Assembly: GCA_038562165.1 (NCBI GenBank) | Contig: JBCFAO010000001.1 | Location: 74,226 to 138,225 of the forward strand | Source: WRMS01 sp038562165 | GTDB lineage: Bacteria; Bacillota; Peptococcia; DRI-13; UBA5745 | DNA: 64,000 nt | Direction of reading: 5' to 3' | Shown here: piece after piece, positions 43,177-52,386 of the stretch | How positions within the stretch are numbered: position 1 is the first letter of the stretch | How the letters are laid out: each line of letters starts with the position of its first letter | Program-made: the position numbers and the translations under genes | Notes under the pieces: model-generated | What the model saw: only the letters and a program-made list of their open reading frames with translations | Database searches by the model: none | What the model was told of the DNA's origin: nothing

Positions 43177-44295
43177 ATGAAAAAACAAGAGCTAGCCACT
43201 CCCGCCGTCCTTGTGGACCTGGATGTTTTAGAAAACAACCTAAAAAAATACCAGGAACTTTGCAATAAACATGGCAAAGAGCTTTGGCCTATGACGAAAA
43301 CCCATAAAAGTACGGAAATTGCCAAAATGCAAAAGACTTTTGGCGCCACCGGCTTTTTGGGCGGCACCTTAGATGAGTGTGAGGCTTTTTGCGACGCCGG
43401 TATGGAAACCATCATGTATGCCTATCCGGCAGCTTCCCAGCCTAACCTTTCCCGGGTCATTGCCCTGGCTCAAAAATGCCATTTTATCATCCGTCTGGAC
43501 TGCATGGAAAACGCCCGGGCCATCAGCGAAGCGGCGGCCAAAGCAGGGGTTACCGTTAATTATACGATTATTGTAGACAGCGGTTTACACCGTTTTGGCG
43601 TGGCCCCGGAAAAAGTCCTGGACTTTGCCAATGCCCTGCGGAAGCTGCCGGCCTTGTGCTTCAAAGGGATTTCCAGCCATCCCGGCCATGTCTACGGCGC
43701 CCAAAACCATGATGAACTGGCGAAATACGTAGCTGACGAGAGGAGCGCCATGGCTGCGGCCGCCGCCGATTTAAAAGAAGCGGGCTATACTTTGGAAATC
43801 GTCAGCAGCGGTTCCACTCCCACCTTTGCCGGCTCCATTGCCGATGAAAACATCAAGATCTTCCACCCCGGCAACTACGTATTTCACGACGCCATCCAGC
43901 TTTCTATAGAGGCGGCTGATGAGTCGGAATGCGCCTTAACCGTTTATGCCACTATTATTTCAAAGCCCAGAGAGGATATGTTCATCATTGACGCCGGCTC
44001 CAAATGCTTCGGTCTTGATCAGGGGGCACACGGCAATAGCAGCATTTCCGGCTTTGGCCGGGTGAAAGGCCATCCCCAGCTATCCCTTGCAGGCTTGTCC
44101 GAAGAAGTGGGCAAGCTTAAAATTCAGGGCGAAACCCAGCTTAAGGTGGGGGACAAAATCGAAATCATTCCCAACCATTCTTGCGTACCGGCCAATCTCA
44201 CCTCATTTCTTGTGGGCTGCCGCCAGGACAATGTAGAAAAAACTCTGGCGGTAGATATCCGGGAAAACAGTAAAAATCCTGTGCCGGGTAAATAA
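43177..44295 (+). CDS. D-threonine aldolase / D-serine dehydratase-like PLP enzyme
   Basis: A 372-residue fold-type III PLP enzyme with an alanine-racemase-like barrel at residues ~10-240. The PLP lysine is probably in 'WPMTKTHKSTEIA'. A C-terminal 'D-serine dehydratase-like' domain follows, with the metal-binding pattern 'IIPNHSCVPANL'. Members cleave D-threonine to glycine and acetaldehyde or deaminate D-serine. The gene is 33 nt after the GntP-type permease and ends before a terminator, so the two form a D-amino-acid uptake and breakdown unit. Confidence 0.9.
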   Translation: MKKQELATPAVLVDLDVLENNLKKYQELCNKHGKELWPMTKTHKSTEIAKMQKTFGATGFLGGTLDECEAFCDAGMETIMYAYPAASQPNLSRVIALAQKCHFIIRLDCMENARAISEAAAKAGVTVNYTIIVDSGLHRFGVAPEKVLDFANALRKLPALCFKGISSHPGHVYGAQNHDELAKYVADERSAMAAAAADLKEAGYTLEIVSSGSTPTFAGSIADENIKIFHPGNYVFHDAIQLSIEAADESECALTVYATIISKPREDMFIIDAGSKCFGLDQGAHGNSSISGFGRVKGHPQLSLAGLSEEVGKLKIQGETQLKVGDKIEIIPNHSCVPANLTSFLVGCRQDNVEKTLAVDIRENSKNPVPGK

Positions 44296-44307
44296 CCATA
44301 AATAAAC

Positions 44308-44346
44308 AGGGCTTTGGATCAGCAATGATTCGAGGCCCTATTTTTA
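44308..44346 (+). terminator. Terminator of the permease/D-amino-acid enzyme operon
   Basis: AGGGC (44308-44312) pairs with GCCCT (44335-44339), helped by inner pairs, and is followed by ATTTTTAT. It begins 12 bases after the stop codon. Confidence 0.7.
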
Positions 44347-44442
44347 TGGTTCATCTTGTTTATGGTGTCTAATTATGGTACAACTATTTCACAGAAAGCA
44401 ATAACCGCTTATGCCAAATTTACTTTTTAACGGGAGTGGGAC

Positions 44443-46554
44443 ATGACAAAGCAAATTGTAATGGTTACTGAAGGATCGGCTACAGCAGATTTCTATAATA
44501 ATCTGCTGCTGGATCTGTTTGGCAGCACATTACGGTTGTGGAATTTCAGCACTGAAGAAGGGGTGCCTGAAAGTCTGCCCGATGGGGATTTGTATCTGAT
44601 TGGCGCTACCTCCTCCAATATCTTCAGCCATGTAATCTCACTGATTCCCTCCAGCAAAAGTATAGTGCTGATCACGCTAACCTTTCAAAAAAGCCAACTG
44701 GAGCCCTTGCGGCAAATTCCCCAAGGCACCAGGGCTTTGCTGGTAAATCTCAGCACCAACATGGCTATTGAGACCATCGCCGAGCTGAATCGCCTGGGCA
44801 TCACTCACATCAACATGATACCGGCAGCCCCCAATATGCAGGAATTGCCTAGTGCTCAACTGGCTATCACACCGGGAGAGCGGCGCTATGTCCCCGAAGG
44901 CATCAGCGAGATTCTGGATATCGGCAGCCGGGTTTTTACCTGCGAAACTCTTACGGAGATTGCTCTTAAACTGGGTTATAACTGGTTTTTGCGCAGCAAA
45001 AAATACCACGCTTATCTGGAGACGCTGGTAGAATCCGGACAAAGCGTGGCTATGCTCCGTTTGGAAAGCCTGCGCATGGAAAACTACCTGGATATGCTGA
45101 TGAGCGCCCTGGACATGGGAGTTTTGGGTGTAAATATGACCGGGGAGGTATTTGCCGCTAATGCCATGGCGCAGACCATCATCGGCATGAGCCGTGAAGT
45201 AATCGGCAGAGAATTGAAGGAAGCCGCTCCAGGAATTGACGAGGTGATGGCCGGAGAGGGCAAAGACAAAAGAGCTTCCAAGTTAATTATGATCAACGGC
45301 TCACCCATCACTTTATCCACGGTGCCGGTTTTCTGGCAAGGGGATCCGGTAGGTTGTTTTGTCCTGCTGCAGCGCTTCACCGACGAGGAAAAACGGCAGC
45401 ATCAATTCCGTTTGCAGCTCTGCCACCGGGGTTATACGTCCAAATATACCTTTGACGATATTGTGGGAGAAAGCCCGGCTATTGTACGGGCCAAAAACGT
45501 AGCCCGGAAGATGGCCCAAACGGACTCTTCTATTTTGTTAACCGGTGAAAGCGGTACCGGCAAGGAGTTGTTTGCTCATTCTATTCACTGGGCCTCAGCC
45601 CGCCGGGATATGTCCTTTGTTGCCATCAATTGTGCCGCCTTACCCGAATCCCTGCTGGAAAGCGAGCTTTTCGGCTATGCTCAGGGGGCTTTTACCGGCG
45701 CCAAAAAGGGTGGTAAGCTGGGTCTTTTTGAATATGCTCATAAGGGCACGCTGTTCTTGGATGAAATTGAAGGTATGAGCCAAACCCTTCAGCTCAAGCT
45801 GTTGCGGGTGCTGCAAGAAAAAGAGATGATGCGGGTAGGGGATGACCGGATCATCTCCATTGATGTGCGAATCATTGCGGCCTCCAATGAAGATATTCTC
45901 AATATGGTGCACCGGGGCGCCTTTCGGAGGGACCTCTACTATAGGCTTAATACGCTGCCCATTAATATACCGCCTTTGAGAGAGCGGGAGGACGATTTAT
46001 TTTTAATTATGGAAGCGGTGCAACGCAAGTTAGGCGCCGGCTTCCGCCTTTCCCCTCAGGCCAGGGAAATATTCCGCAGCTACTGCTGGGATGGCAATGT
46101 GCGGGAGCTGATCAATATTGTGGAATATCTGCGCTTTGCGGACAAAGAGCTGATTGGGGTAGAGGACCTGCCTCAGATTATGCTCGTAAAAAATACGGCC
46201 TCCCCCCCGGCGGCATTGTCGGGTTCGGCATGGGCAGCAATACCGGCAACAGCGCCGGAATCCTTGTTCCGGCAGCCCGGTCAGACAGGTGATGTTTTGG
46301 CAGCCCTGAGGCAGGTGGCAAACGGCAAGGAAGAAGCCTATACTTTTGTGCTGCAAGCCCTGCTGGCAGCATCGGCAGGTTTGGGCCGGGGCGCCCTCTG
46401 CCAGGCTGCCCGGGAGCAGGGTATTTATTTAACCGAGCAGGAAACACGGGGTATTTTGATACACCTCAATGAATTAGGGTTAGTCTCAGTCTCCCGGGGC
46501 CGGGGAGGCAGCCGGCTGACTAAAAACGGTACAGCCATAGCAGCCCGGTTATAA
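44443..46554 (+). CDS. Sigma-54-dependent transcriptional activator (PrpR-N/PAS/AAA+)
   Basis: The 703-residue protein begins with a PrpR-type effector domain (~1-190), followed by a PAS domain (~205-315). The central AAA+ domain (~335-560) has Walker A 'LTGESGTGKELFAHSIH', the sigma-54 contact loop 'GAFTGA' and Walker B 'GTLFLDEIEGM'. The C-terminus is not the usual Fis-type helix but a winged-helix-like end ('GRGALCQAAREQGIYLTEQET' in part, 'LNELGLVSVSRGRGG'). A sigma-54 promoter lies 386 bp after its stop, before the beta-lyase gene, which is its likely target. Confidence 0.94.
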   Translation: MTKQIVMVTEGSATADFYNNLLLDLFGSTLRLWNFSTEEGVPESLPDGDLYLIGATSSNIFSHVISLIPSSKSIVLITLTFQKSQLEPLRQIPQGTRALLVNLSTNMAIETIAELNRLGITHINMIPAAPNMQELPSAQLAITPGERRYVPEGISEILDIGSRVFTCETLTEIALKLGYNWFLRSKKYHAYLETLVESGQSVAMLRLESLRMENYLDMLMSALDMGVLGVNMTGEVFAANAMAQTIIGMSREVIGRELKEAAPGIDEVMAGEGKDKRASKLIMINGSPITLSTVPVFWQGDPVGCFVLLQRFTDEEKRQHQFRLQLCHRGYTSKYTFDDIVGESPAIVRAKNVARKMAQTDSSILLTGESGTGKELFAHSIHWASARRDMSFVAINCAALPESLLESELFGYAQGAFTGAKKGGKLGLFEYAHKGTLFLDEIEGMSQTLQLKLLRVLQEKEMMRVGDDRIISIDVRIIAASNEDILNMVHRGAFRRDLYYRLNTLPINIPPLREREDDLFLIMEAVQRKLGAGFRLSPQAREIFRSYCWDGNVRELINIVEYLRFADKELIGVEDLPQIMLVKNTASPPAALSGSAWAAIPATAPESLFRQPGQTGDVLAALRQVANGKEEAYTFVLQALLAASAGLGRGALCQAAREQGIYLTEQETRGILIHLNELGLVSVSRGRGGSRLTKNGTAIAARL

Positions 46555-46760
46555 CTACGTTGATGTAACGCAATAAAACGCAAGAGCTGTGGCAAAATGA
46601 GCTGGTTTACGTTTTCTCCAGCTAACTGTGCAAAATTGCTCAAAGTTGGCCCTCAACAAGCTAATCTCCCCCCACCGGTGGGGCGGTTAAAGACTCTCAA
46701 TATCCTTCAACTCCACCCTTCAACCAATTTGAATAAAAGGCTTCCGATGTGGAGTAAAAA
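46555..46760. other. Intergenic stretch with degenerate motif copies
   Basis: No gene is seen. Two degenerate relatives of the interspersed motif lie near 46591-46611 and 46628-46648 (GTGCAAAATTGCTCAAAGTT). A perfect palindrome CCCCACCGGTGGGG is at about 46669-46682. These resemble the make-up of the 13-kb repeat region. Confidence 0.5.
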
Positions 46761-46762
46761 AC

Positions 46763-46816
46763 AAGAGGCCGCCGCAAATTGAGCATATCAAATTTTGCGA
46801 CAGCCTCTTTATCTAT
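46763..46816 (+). terminator. Terminator of the sigma-54 activator gene
   Basis: AAGAGGC (46763-46769) pairs with GCCTCTT (46803-46809), and CGCAAA (46773-46778) with TTTGCG (46794-46799). T-rich sequence follows (TTTATCTATTT). Confidence 0.65.
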
Positions 46817-46837
46817 TTAAATACAGGAACATGGATC

Positions 46838-46882
46838 AATAGGTTAAATAATAGGTTAAAGTTTTTTATTTTTTAACCTATT
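46838..46882. promoter_or_regulatory. Candidate activator (enhancer) sites before the sigma-54 promoter
   Basis: AATAGGTTAAA occurs twice in direct orientation (46838-46848 and 46850-46860) and once exactly inverted (46872-46882, TTTAACCTATT). The sites lie 60-100 bp upstream of the sigma-54 promoter, the distance expected for activator binding. The second and third copies also form a weak hairpin followed by T, so a terminator role is possible as well. Confidence 0.55.
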
Positions 46883-46940
46883 TTTTATTAAAAGGTCTTC
46901 AGCAAACGAAAAAAACCAGCGTGATCAGGAAAAAAATGGC

Positions 46941-46956
46941 TGGCATAATACTTGCT
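46941..46956 (+). promoter_or_regulatory. Sigma-54 (-24/-12) promoter
   Basis: TGGCATAATACTTGCT matches the consensus TGGCAC-N5-TTGCW, with the GG and GC dinucleotides exactly 12 bp apart. It is 50 bp before the ATG of the beta-lyase gene and downstream of a sigma-54 activator gene. Confidence 0.8.
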
Positions 46957-47005
46957 AAACACATAAGGCAATCAGAATATTCAGCCCATAGAAAGAGGTG
47001 GCCCC

Positions 47006-48175
47006 ATGCAATACAATTTTGATATTCAAATTGACCGCAGCCAAAACTATGCCGCTAAGCTGGAGGAATCCCTTCTCAACTTCGGCACGAAGGAGGTAAT
47101 CCCGCTCTGGATTGCAGATATGGATTTCCGCACCGCTCAGCCTATTATTGACGCAATCAAAGCCCGGGCAGATCAGGGAATCTTCGGCTATACCTTTCGT
47201 CCCGACGACTATTTTGAGGCAGTCAGGGACTGGCAACGCCGCCGCCACGGCTATAGTCCCGCTGTGAAGCGAATGGCCTTTGCCCCCGGCGTAGTGCCGT
47301 CTCTGCGGATATTCCTGAACCTGTTTACCCAACCGGGAGACAAAATCTTAATCCAGCAGCCTGTCTATCATCCTTTCGCCGATATTGTGGAAAACAGCAA
47401 CCGCACTCTGGTGGTCAGCCCTCTGCACCGGGATGATTCAGGCTTCTATACTATGGATACCACTGATTTTGAGCATAAAGCTAAAGAAGGAGTTAAATAT
47501 TTCATTCTCTGCAACCCCCACAATCCGGTGGGCCGGGCCTGGAGCAAGGAAGAGCTGAAAGAAATCGGCGATATTTGTGTCCGCTATGGCGTAGGCATCC
47601 TGTCTGATGAAATCCACGGCGACTTGATCCTTCACGGCAATAAGCATACGGTGATGGCCACCATTTCTCCCGAGATTGCAGCCATCACCACCACCTTTAT
47701 TTCCCCCAGCAAGACCTTCAATCTGGCGGGGCTTCAAGCCTCTTCCATCATTTTTGATACAACGGAGCACCAGGAGCACTACCTTAAGACCCTCAAGGAG
47801 ATGGATATTGCCCGTAATAATTGCTTTAGTTTGGTAGCCACCATGGCCGCTTATAACGAGGGTGAAGAATGGCTGGAGCAACTCCTGGCCTATGTGGAAG
47901 GAAATATGCAGTTTATTGGTGATTATTGCCGGCAATATCTGCCGCTGATCAAGCCCAACAAGCCTGAGGCTACCTATATGTGTTGGCTGGATATGAGAGA
48001 ACTTAAGATGGGAGATGATGCGCTTCAAGAGTTTTTAGTCAAAAAAGCCGGAATAGCCCTCAGTCAAGGCAGCAGCTTTGGTCAGGGCGGCCAAGGTTTT
48101 ATGCGTCTGAATGCAGCCTGCCCCAGAAGCACTTTGGAAAAAGCCCTGGAACAGCTAAGGGCAGCCCTGTCCTAA
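47006..48175 (+). CDS. PatB/MalY-type aminotransferase-fold C-S beta-lyase
   Basis: A 389-residue fold-type I PLP enzyme. Typical PatB/MalY segments are 'IPLWIADMDFRTAQPI', 'NPHNPVGRAWSKEEL', 'ILSDEIHGDLIL' and the PLP lysine in 'FISPSKTFNLAGLQ'. These enzymes split cystathionine, cystine or other S-substituted cysteines to a thiol, pyruvate and ammonia. The gene is placed behind a sigma-54 promoter and before a NhaC-type transporter, so use of a sulfur amino acid is a reasonable inference. Confidence 0.93.
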   Translation: MQYNFDIQIDRSQNYAAKLEESLLNFGTKEVIPLWIADMDFRTAQPIIDAIKARADQGIFGYTFRPDDYFEAVRDWQRRRHGYSPAVKRMAFAPGVVPSLRIFLNLFTQPGDKILIQQPVYHPFADIVENSNRTLVVSPLHRDDSGFYTMDTTDFEHKAKEGVKYFILCNPHNPVGRAWSKEELKEIGDICVRYGVGILSDEIHGDLILHGNKHTVMATISPEIAAITTTFISPSKTFNLAGLQASSIIFDTTEHQEHYLKTLKEMDIARNNCFSLVATMAAYNEGEEWLEQLLAYVEGNMQFIGDYCRQYLPLIKPNKPEATYMCWLDMRELKMGDDALQEFLVKKAGIALSQGSSFGQGGQGFMRLNAACPRSTLEKALEQLRAALS

Positions 48176-48197
48176 GGGCAGCCCTGTCCTAAGGGCA
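48155..48197. repeat. 17-bp tandem duplication over the beta-lyase stop codon
   Basis: CTAAGGGCAGCCCTGTC occurs twice in tandem (48155-48171 and 48172-48188) with a partial third unit (48189-48197). The TAA stop at 48173-48175 lies in the second unit. Confidence 0.85.
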
Positions 48198-48289
48198 AAT
48201 CAGACACAGGCAGCAGGGCTGCCATGCTGCGCTGCCCCCAGCGCGGTATCACACTGCCACGCTATTACAACAATTAGGAGGGTATTAAC

Positions 48290-49657
48290 ATGAATCAAGA
48301 GAACAATAGCAAGAAGTATGGTTTTTCTGCATTCATTCCTTTATTTGTTTTCCTGGCGCTCTACATCGGCAGCGGCCTGACCTTTACGGCCCTGGGGTAC
48401 GAAGGGGCCTTCAAGCAGTTTCCCAGGCATGTTGCCCTGATCATCGGTTTAGCTTGCGCCCTGCTGATGAACCCCAAAATGAAGCTGGATAAAAAAATCG
48501 ATTTATTCTGCGGCAATGCAGGCAACCCCGGAGTTATGCTGATTGGCCTGATCTATCTGCTGGCCGGCGGCTTCCAGGGCGCAGCCAGCGCCATGGGCGG
48601 CGTTGACTCCGTCGTTAATCTGGGCCTGCGTTTTATTCCCGCTTCTCTGTTGATTCCCGGTATTTTCCTGATTTCCTGTTTTATCTCCACCGCCATCGGC
48701 ACCTCCATGGGTACTATTGCGGCCATGGCTCCCATTGCCATCGGCGTAGCCTCCAAGGGTAATTTGAATATGGCCATTGCCTGCTCGGCGGTCATCGGCG
48801 GCGCCTACTTTGGCGACAACCTGTCCATTATCTCCGACACCACCATCTCAGCCACCCAGGGCGTAGGTTGCGAGATGAAAGATAAATTCAAAATGAACTT
48901 TTTAATCGCCCTGCCGGCAGCTTTAGTGGCTGTGATCATGTATGCTCTTGTCGGCGGCACCGGTGTAATCGAAGGGGACCTGGAGTATCATATCGTTCGC
49001 ATCATCCCTTATTTTGTGGTGCTGGTAACAGCTCTTATGGGCTTTAACGTAGCCGGTGTTTTGTTTGTCGGCATTGTTATGTGCGGCATCATTGGCCTGG
49101 CTACCGGCGTGGTGGGCTTTTTCGAGTACGTCCAAGCCATCGGCAACGGCATGTCCGACATGATGAGCATTACTATCGTAGCCATTTTGATTTCCGGCTT
49201 GATCGGGCTAATCAGAGAATACGGCGGCGTGGAATGGTTGATTAACACCATCACCTCAAAAATCGCCGACCGCAAGGGCGCTGAATACGGTATCTCTCTG
49301 CTGTCCGGCCTCTTGTCTATCGCCCTGGTCAACAACACCATCGCTATTATTATTTCGGCCCCTATTGCCAAGGAGATCGGCGCCACCTACCACATCTCTC
49401 CCAAGCGGCTGGCCAGCTTGCTGGATATTTTCGCTTGCGCTTTCCTGGCTCTGTGTCCCCATGACGGCGGCATGCTCATCATGACGGGCCTGACTAACGT
49501 ATCTCCTATTGAGGTCTTGAAGTATTCCTTCTATATCTTTGCTCTGATCATCGCTTCGGTGATTACTATTCAACTGGGCTTGCTGCGCACCCCCGAAGAA
49601 AAAGAATACGCTGCCCAGCAAAGCAAGGCTGCCCAGGCCATTGATTCCCGTCAATAA
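48290..49657 (+). CDS. NhaC-family Na+/H+ antiporter-type transporter
   Basis: The 455-residue protein has about 11-12 membrane segments. It shows NhaC-type signatures such as 'TAIGTSMGTIAAMAPIAIGVA' (in part), 'GGAYFGDNLSIISDTTISATQG' (in part) and 'CPHDGGMLIMTGLT'. Some members exchange organic or amino acids for protons or sodium rather than acting as simple antiporters. Its place after a beta-lyase in a sigma-54 unit fits a substrate carrier. AGGAGG precedes the ATG by 8 nt. Confidence 0.9.
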   Translation: MNQENNSKKYGFSAFIPLFVFLALYIGSGLTFTALGYEGAFKQFPRHVALIIGLACALLMNPKMKLDKKIDLFCGNAGNPGVMLIGLIYLLAGGFQGAASAMGGVDSVVNLGLRFIPASLLIPGIFLISCFISTAIGTSMGTIAAMAPIAIGVASKGNLNMAIACSAVIGGAYFGDNLSIISDTTISATQGVGCEMKDKFKMNFLIALPAALVAVIMYALVGGTGVIEGDLEYHIVRIIPYFVVLVTALMGFNVAGVLFVGIVMCGIIGLATGVVGFFEYVQAIGNGMSDMMSITIVAILISGLIGLIREYGGVEWLINTITSKIADRKGAEYGISLLSGLLSIALVNNTIAIIISAPIAKEIGATYHISPKRLASLLDIFACAFLALCPHDGGMLIMTGLTNVSPIEVLKYSFYIFALIIASVITIQLGLLRTPEEKEYAAQQSKAAQAIDSRQ

Positions 49658-49685
49658 TTCTTTAACGAAGCCTCATTTCTCGGGT

Positions 49686-51119
49686 CTAATCCCAAACCAG
49701 ACTCAATGGCTGGCTATAGAGAGGCCGCAGGCCCAGCCAATGATTGACATAGGGATCACGGCTGCTGCTGTACTCATATCTGCCGGCATAAGCAAGACCT
49801 GCTTTTTCGTAGATCAGCAAATAAGGATTGCCGCCACGCCATTCATTATAAAAGGCCATGGCCAGCTTTTGGCCATTATAGTTCATCACCGTATCGCCAT
49901 AGGGCAAACAATTTTCGTCAATTTGCCGGAGAGCATTGAAATCACCGGACATTTCTATTTTATAGCCCTCGTCTCCGCCTTCCGTAATTAAACAAAAGCT
50001 GTAATCATCAAACATAACAAGATAAAATGTATCATAAGGCTCAAACTTCCAAATTCCGGCACCGGCACTCTGCTGGGGCAGCTCTATTTTTTGCCTCAGC
50101 TCCATGGTCTGATCTTCAATTACCGACAGCATTATCCTGGGTTTTTCCCTGGGTTCTCCCTCCGGAGAATCCAGGTCTTTTTTTGTGCCCTTTTCCTCGG
50201 TAATCAAAAGCAGATGTTTCTGATCCCGGGCTGCCAGAAGTCCCAATCCCCGGTCATCCTTATGCTCAAAGGGATAAGCCAGGTGCATTTCCTTAGGCTT
50301 GGGCCGGAAGTTACCGCTTAAGGCACCCATGTCTCCCAGGTTTTCCAAGGGCAGCAAATGAATGCCGGCCAGATCCGGAGGAAAAGCTGTCGGCACAACT
50401 TTTCCTTCATGATACCCCTGCAGATCAAGGGTAAAGTAAAAATTATCTTCTATGGCTGCCCCTTTGGCATCAATACTTAAGCTGCGCTCTACATCACTGC
50501 AGTCCACATCAACAACAGCCCCCGTCTCATCCTTGGCTATCGTCACTTTAATCTTATGCTTTTCCTCCACCGGAATTTTAAAATAGCTTCTCAGTTCCTG
50601 CAAAATCTCCTGATTCATTTCCAGATGTTTATTTGGAAATGAAAAATCTATGGACAGGGGATAGTATTCGTAATAGTCTTTAAGAGCTACCACCTCTTCC
50701 CGGCTGCCGCCGGCGGGGGTTCGATCTGCTACATCCATAATAGGCTCCATGATCATACCGTTTTCTTGTTCCCAGGCCAGATCAAGATTGCCGCTCATGC
50801 CAAAATTGGTATTGGCATAGATACTAATCCAAAGCTGAGACCGGGGCATCTCATCGCTTTGTCTGGTCTGGCTAAAACGAAAATCCACTTTGCTTTTTTC
50901 CTCAGTGCCGGGACGGGTGGCGATATCCCAAAATAAATGATTGTCGCAGGTAATCCTGTTGCTTAACGTAAGACCGGCAGCGGCAGCTTGATCCCCCAAA
51001 AGGGTCCTTTCCTCAACACTGATCTTATCCTTGGCCTGGTCTACCCAATTCCAGCCCCAATAAATGGCCCCTATAGCTAAAACCAGCAAAACCAGGGTTA
51101 ATCCTAAGCTCTTTCGCAT
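49686..51119 (-). CDS. Membrane-anchored extracellular protein of an ABC operon
   Basis: A 477-residue protein with one N-terminal membrane anchor (~residues 5-25) and a large beta-rich outer part. No known domain is recognised. Position after an ABC ATPase and two permease genes (11-nt gap) recalls the extracytoplasmic member of ytr-type operons. It converges on the nhaC-like gene with a 28-bp gap. Confidence 0.72.
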   Translation of the reverse strand: MRKSLGLTLVLLVLAIGAIYWGWNWVDQAKDKISVEERTLLGDQAAAAGLTLSNRITCDNHLFWDIATRPGTEEKSKVDFRFSQTRQSDEMPRSQLWISIYANTNFGMSGNLDLAWEQENGMIMEPIMDVADRTPAGGSREEVVALKDYYEYYPLSIDFSFPNKHLEMNQEILQELRSYFKIPVEEKHKIKVTIAKDETGAVVDVDCSDVERSLSIDAKGAAIEDNFYFTLDLQGYHEGKVVPTAFPPDLAGIHLLPLENLGDMGALSGNFRPKPKEMHLAYPFEHKDDRGLGLLAARDQKHLLLITEEKGTKKDLDSPEGEPREKPRIMLSVIEDQTMELRQKIELPQQSAGAGIWKFEPYDTFYLVMFDDYSFCLITEGGDEGYKIEMSGDFNALRQIDENCLPYGDTVMNYNGQKLAMAFYNEWRGGNPYLLIYEKAGLAYAGRYEYSSSRDPYVNHWLGLRPLYSQPLSLVWD

Positions 51120-51130
51120 ACCAGCTCCTC

Positions 51131-51862
51131 CTATTCCCCGCCGGAAAGCTGGGACAGGGCCTTGCCCACCCGGTCCGCCTTATACTGATAGCTCTCCTTC
51201 ACATAGCTCATCAGGGTGTCGCCCCGTTCCTCCAGCTCCTGCATCAGCACATCCCCCAGAATCTTGCCTTGGCGCAGCAGCACAGCCCGGCCGATAAACT
51301 TTTCCACTTCTTCCAGCAAGTGAGTGGACAGCAGCACCGTTTCCCCGGGCTCTAAAATCCCCAGCAGCACTTTATAAAAATCCTCCCGGTTAAACACGTC
51401 ATTGCCGGCAAAGGGCTCATCCATCAAAATGTAATCTGCCCCCTGACACAAAGCCAGAATTACCTCGAGCTGATTTTTTTGTCCTGTGGAAAAATGGCGA
51501 ATGGTCTTGGTTGCCGGCAGCTCAAAAAACTCCATCAGCCCATCAAAACGCTTTGCTCGAAAGGCCGGGAAATGGGAGCCATAAAACTCTTTGTGAGCCT
51601 TGGCTGTCAAATTAGGAAAAAAGGAATGTTCACTGGTAGCAAAGGATAAGCGGCCGATATTTTTTCTGGTGACCGCCTGGCCATCCAAGGTGATTTCCCC
51701 TTCATAGCGCAGAAAACCTAAAATGCATTTCATCAATGTAGTCTTGCCGGCGCCGTTTTCTCCAAAAAGACCGACGATTTCTCCCCGGCCCAGACTTAAA
51801 TCCACATCCTTAAGAGCCTGCTTGCCTCTGTAAGATTTTTTCAGGTTGCTAATGTTCAACAT
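51131..51862 (-). CDS. ABC transporter ATP-binding protein (YtrB type)
   Basis: The 243-residue ATPase has Walker A 'GLFGENGAGKTTLMKCI', ABC signature 'FSTGQKNQLEVILALCQG' (in part) and Walker B 'YILMDEPFAGND', then 'TVLLSTHLLEEVE'. The frame is open up to 52042, but ATG 51862 is 7 nt after GAGGAG and gives the usual N-terminus LNISNLKKSY. The upstream sequence belongs to the permease gene in another frame. Confidence 0.95.
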   Translation of the reverse strand: MLNISNLKKSYRGKQALKDVDLSLGRGEIVGLFGENGAGKTTLMKCILGFLRYEGEITLDGQAVTRKNIGRLSFATSEHSFFPNLTAKAHKEFYGSHFPAFRAKRFDGLMEFFELPATKTIRHFSTGQKNQLEVILALCQGADYILMDEPFAGNDVFNREDFYKVLLGILEPGETVLLSTHLLEEVEKFIGRAVLLRQGKILGDVLMQELEERGDTLMSYVKESYQYKADRVGKALSQLSGGE

Positions 51863-51873
51863 AGTCATACTCC

Positions 51874-52386
51874 TCAATAAACCGGCAGGATAACCTGCCA
51901 AATTTTTTGCCATTGACCGGGAGCCAGACAGGCTGCCGGCGTAACGAGAAGATAAAGGCCGAAATAAAGCAGCAGCAAAAGGCCGGCCAAAAGCAGCGAT
52001 GCTGCCGCAAACAACAAGGGCAGGGTTAGACAGCGCCGCCACAGCTCCCAGCGGTCCGGCAGCCGCCTCATCAAGTAAATGCTTTTGCTGCCCTGGTAAT
52101 GGTAAGAATAATGATAAACCGCCAAAATGATCATGCCAAAGGCCAATATGCCAAAACCCATAAGGCTTTTGTCCAAAACCACAGGGAAATCCGGCATGAT
52201 AGCACCCTCTATCAGAACCTTCCTCATCCCTATGCGGCGGAAGAGCCTTTCATAGGCTCCATTGAGGCGAAAAAGAAAGCCCAGGCTGTAAAAAAAGCTA
52301 AGGCCTCCGCCGATAGCCAGCCACTTGAATTCCTGCCAATAATCAATACCGGCGGGAGTATATTTTTCCATATCAAAATTCTTCAT
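51874..52386 (-). CDS. ABC operon membrane protein, second permease-like subunit
   Basis: A 170-residue protein with three likely membrane segments (~28-48, ~80-100 and ~130-160). It is not similar to a named family by eye. It overlaps the preceding membrane protein gene by 14 nt and ends 11 nt before the ATPase gene, so it is probably part of the membrane complex. Confidence 0.72.
   Translation of the reverse strand: MKNFDMEKYTPAGIDYWQEFKWLAIGGGLSFFYSLGFLFRLNGAYERLFRRIGMRKVLIEGAIMPDFPVVLDKSLMGFGILAFGMIILAVYHYSYHYQGSKSIYLMRRLPDRWELWRRCLTLPLLFAAASLLLAGLLLLLYFGLYLLVTPAACLAPGQWQKIWQVILPVY

Noticed and set aside
44376..44392. Second sigma-54 promoter (TGGTACAACTATTTCA) before the activator gene
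   Set aside because: The -12 element lacks the TTGC core; the match is too weak to claim.
46786..46801. Further copy of the interspersed motif (AAATTTTGCG)
   Set aside because: The bases are part of the terminator stem at 46763-46816 and pair with the opposite arm, which explains the resemblance.
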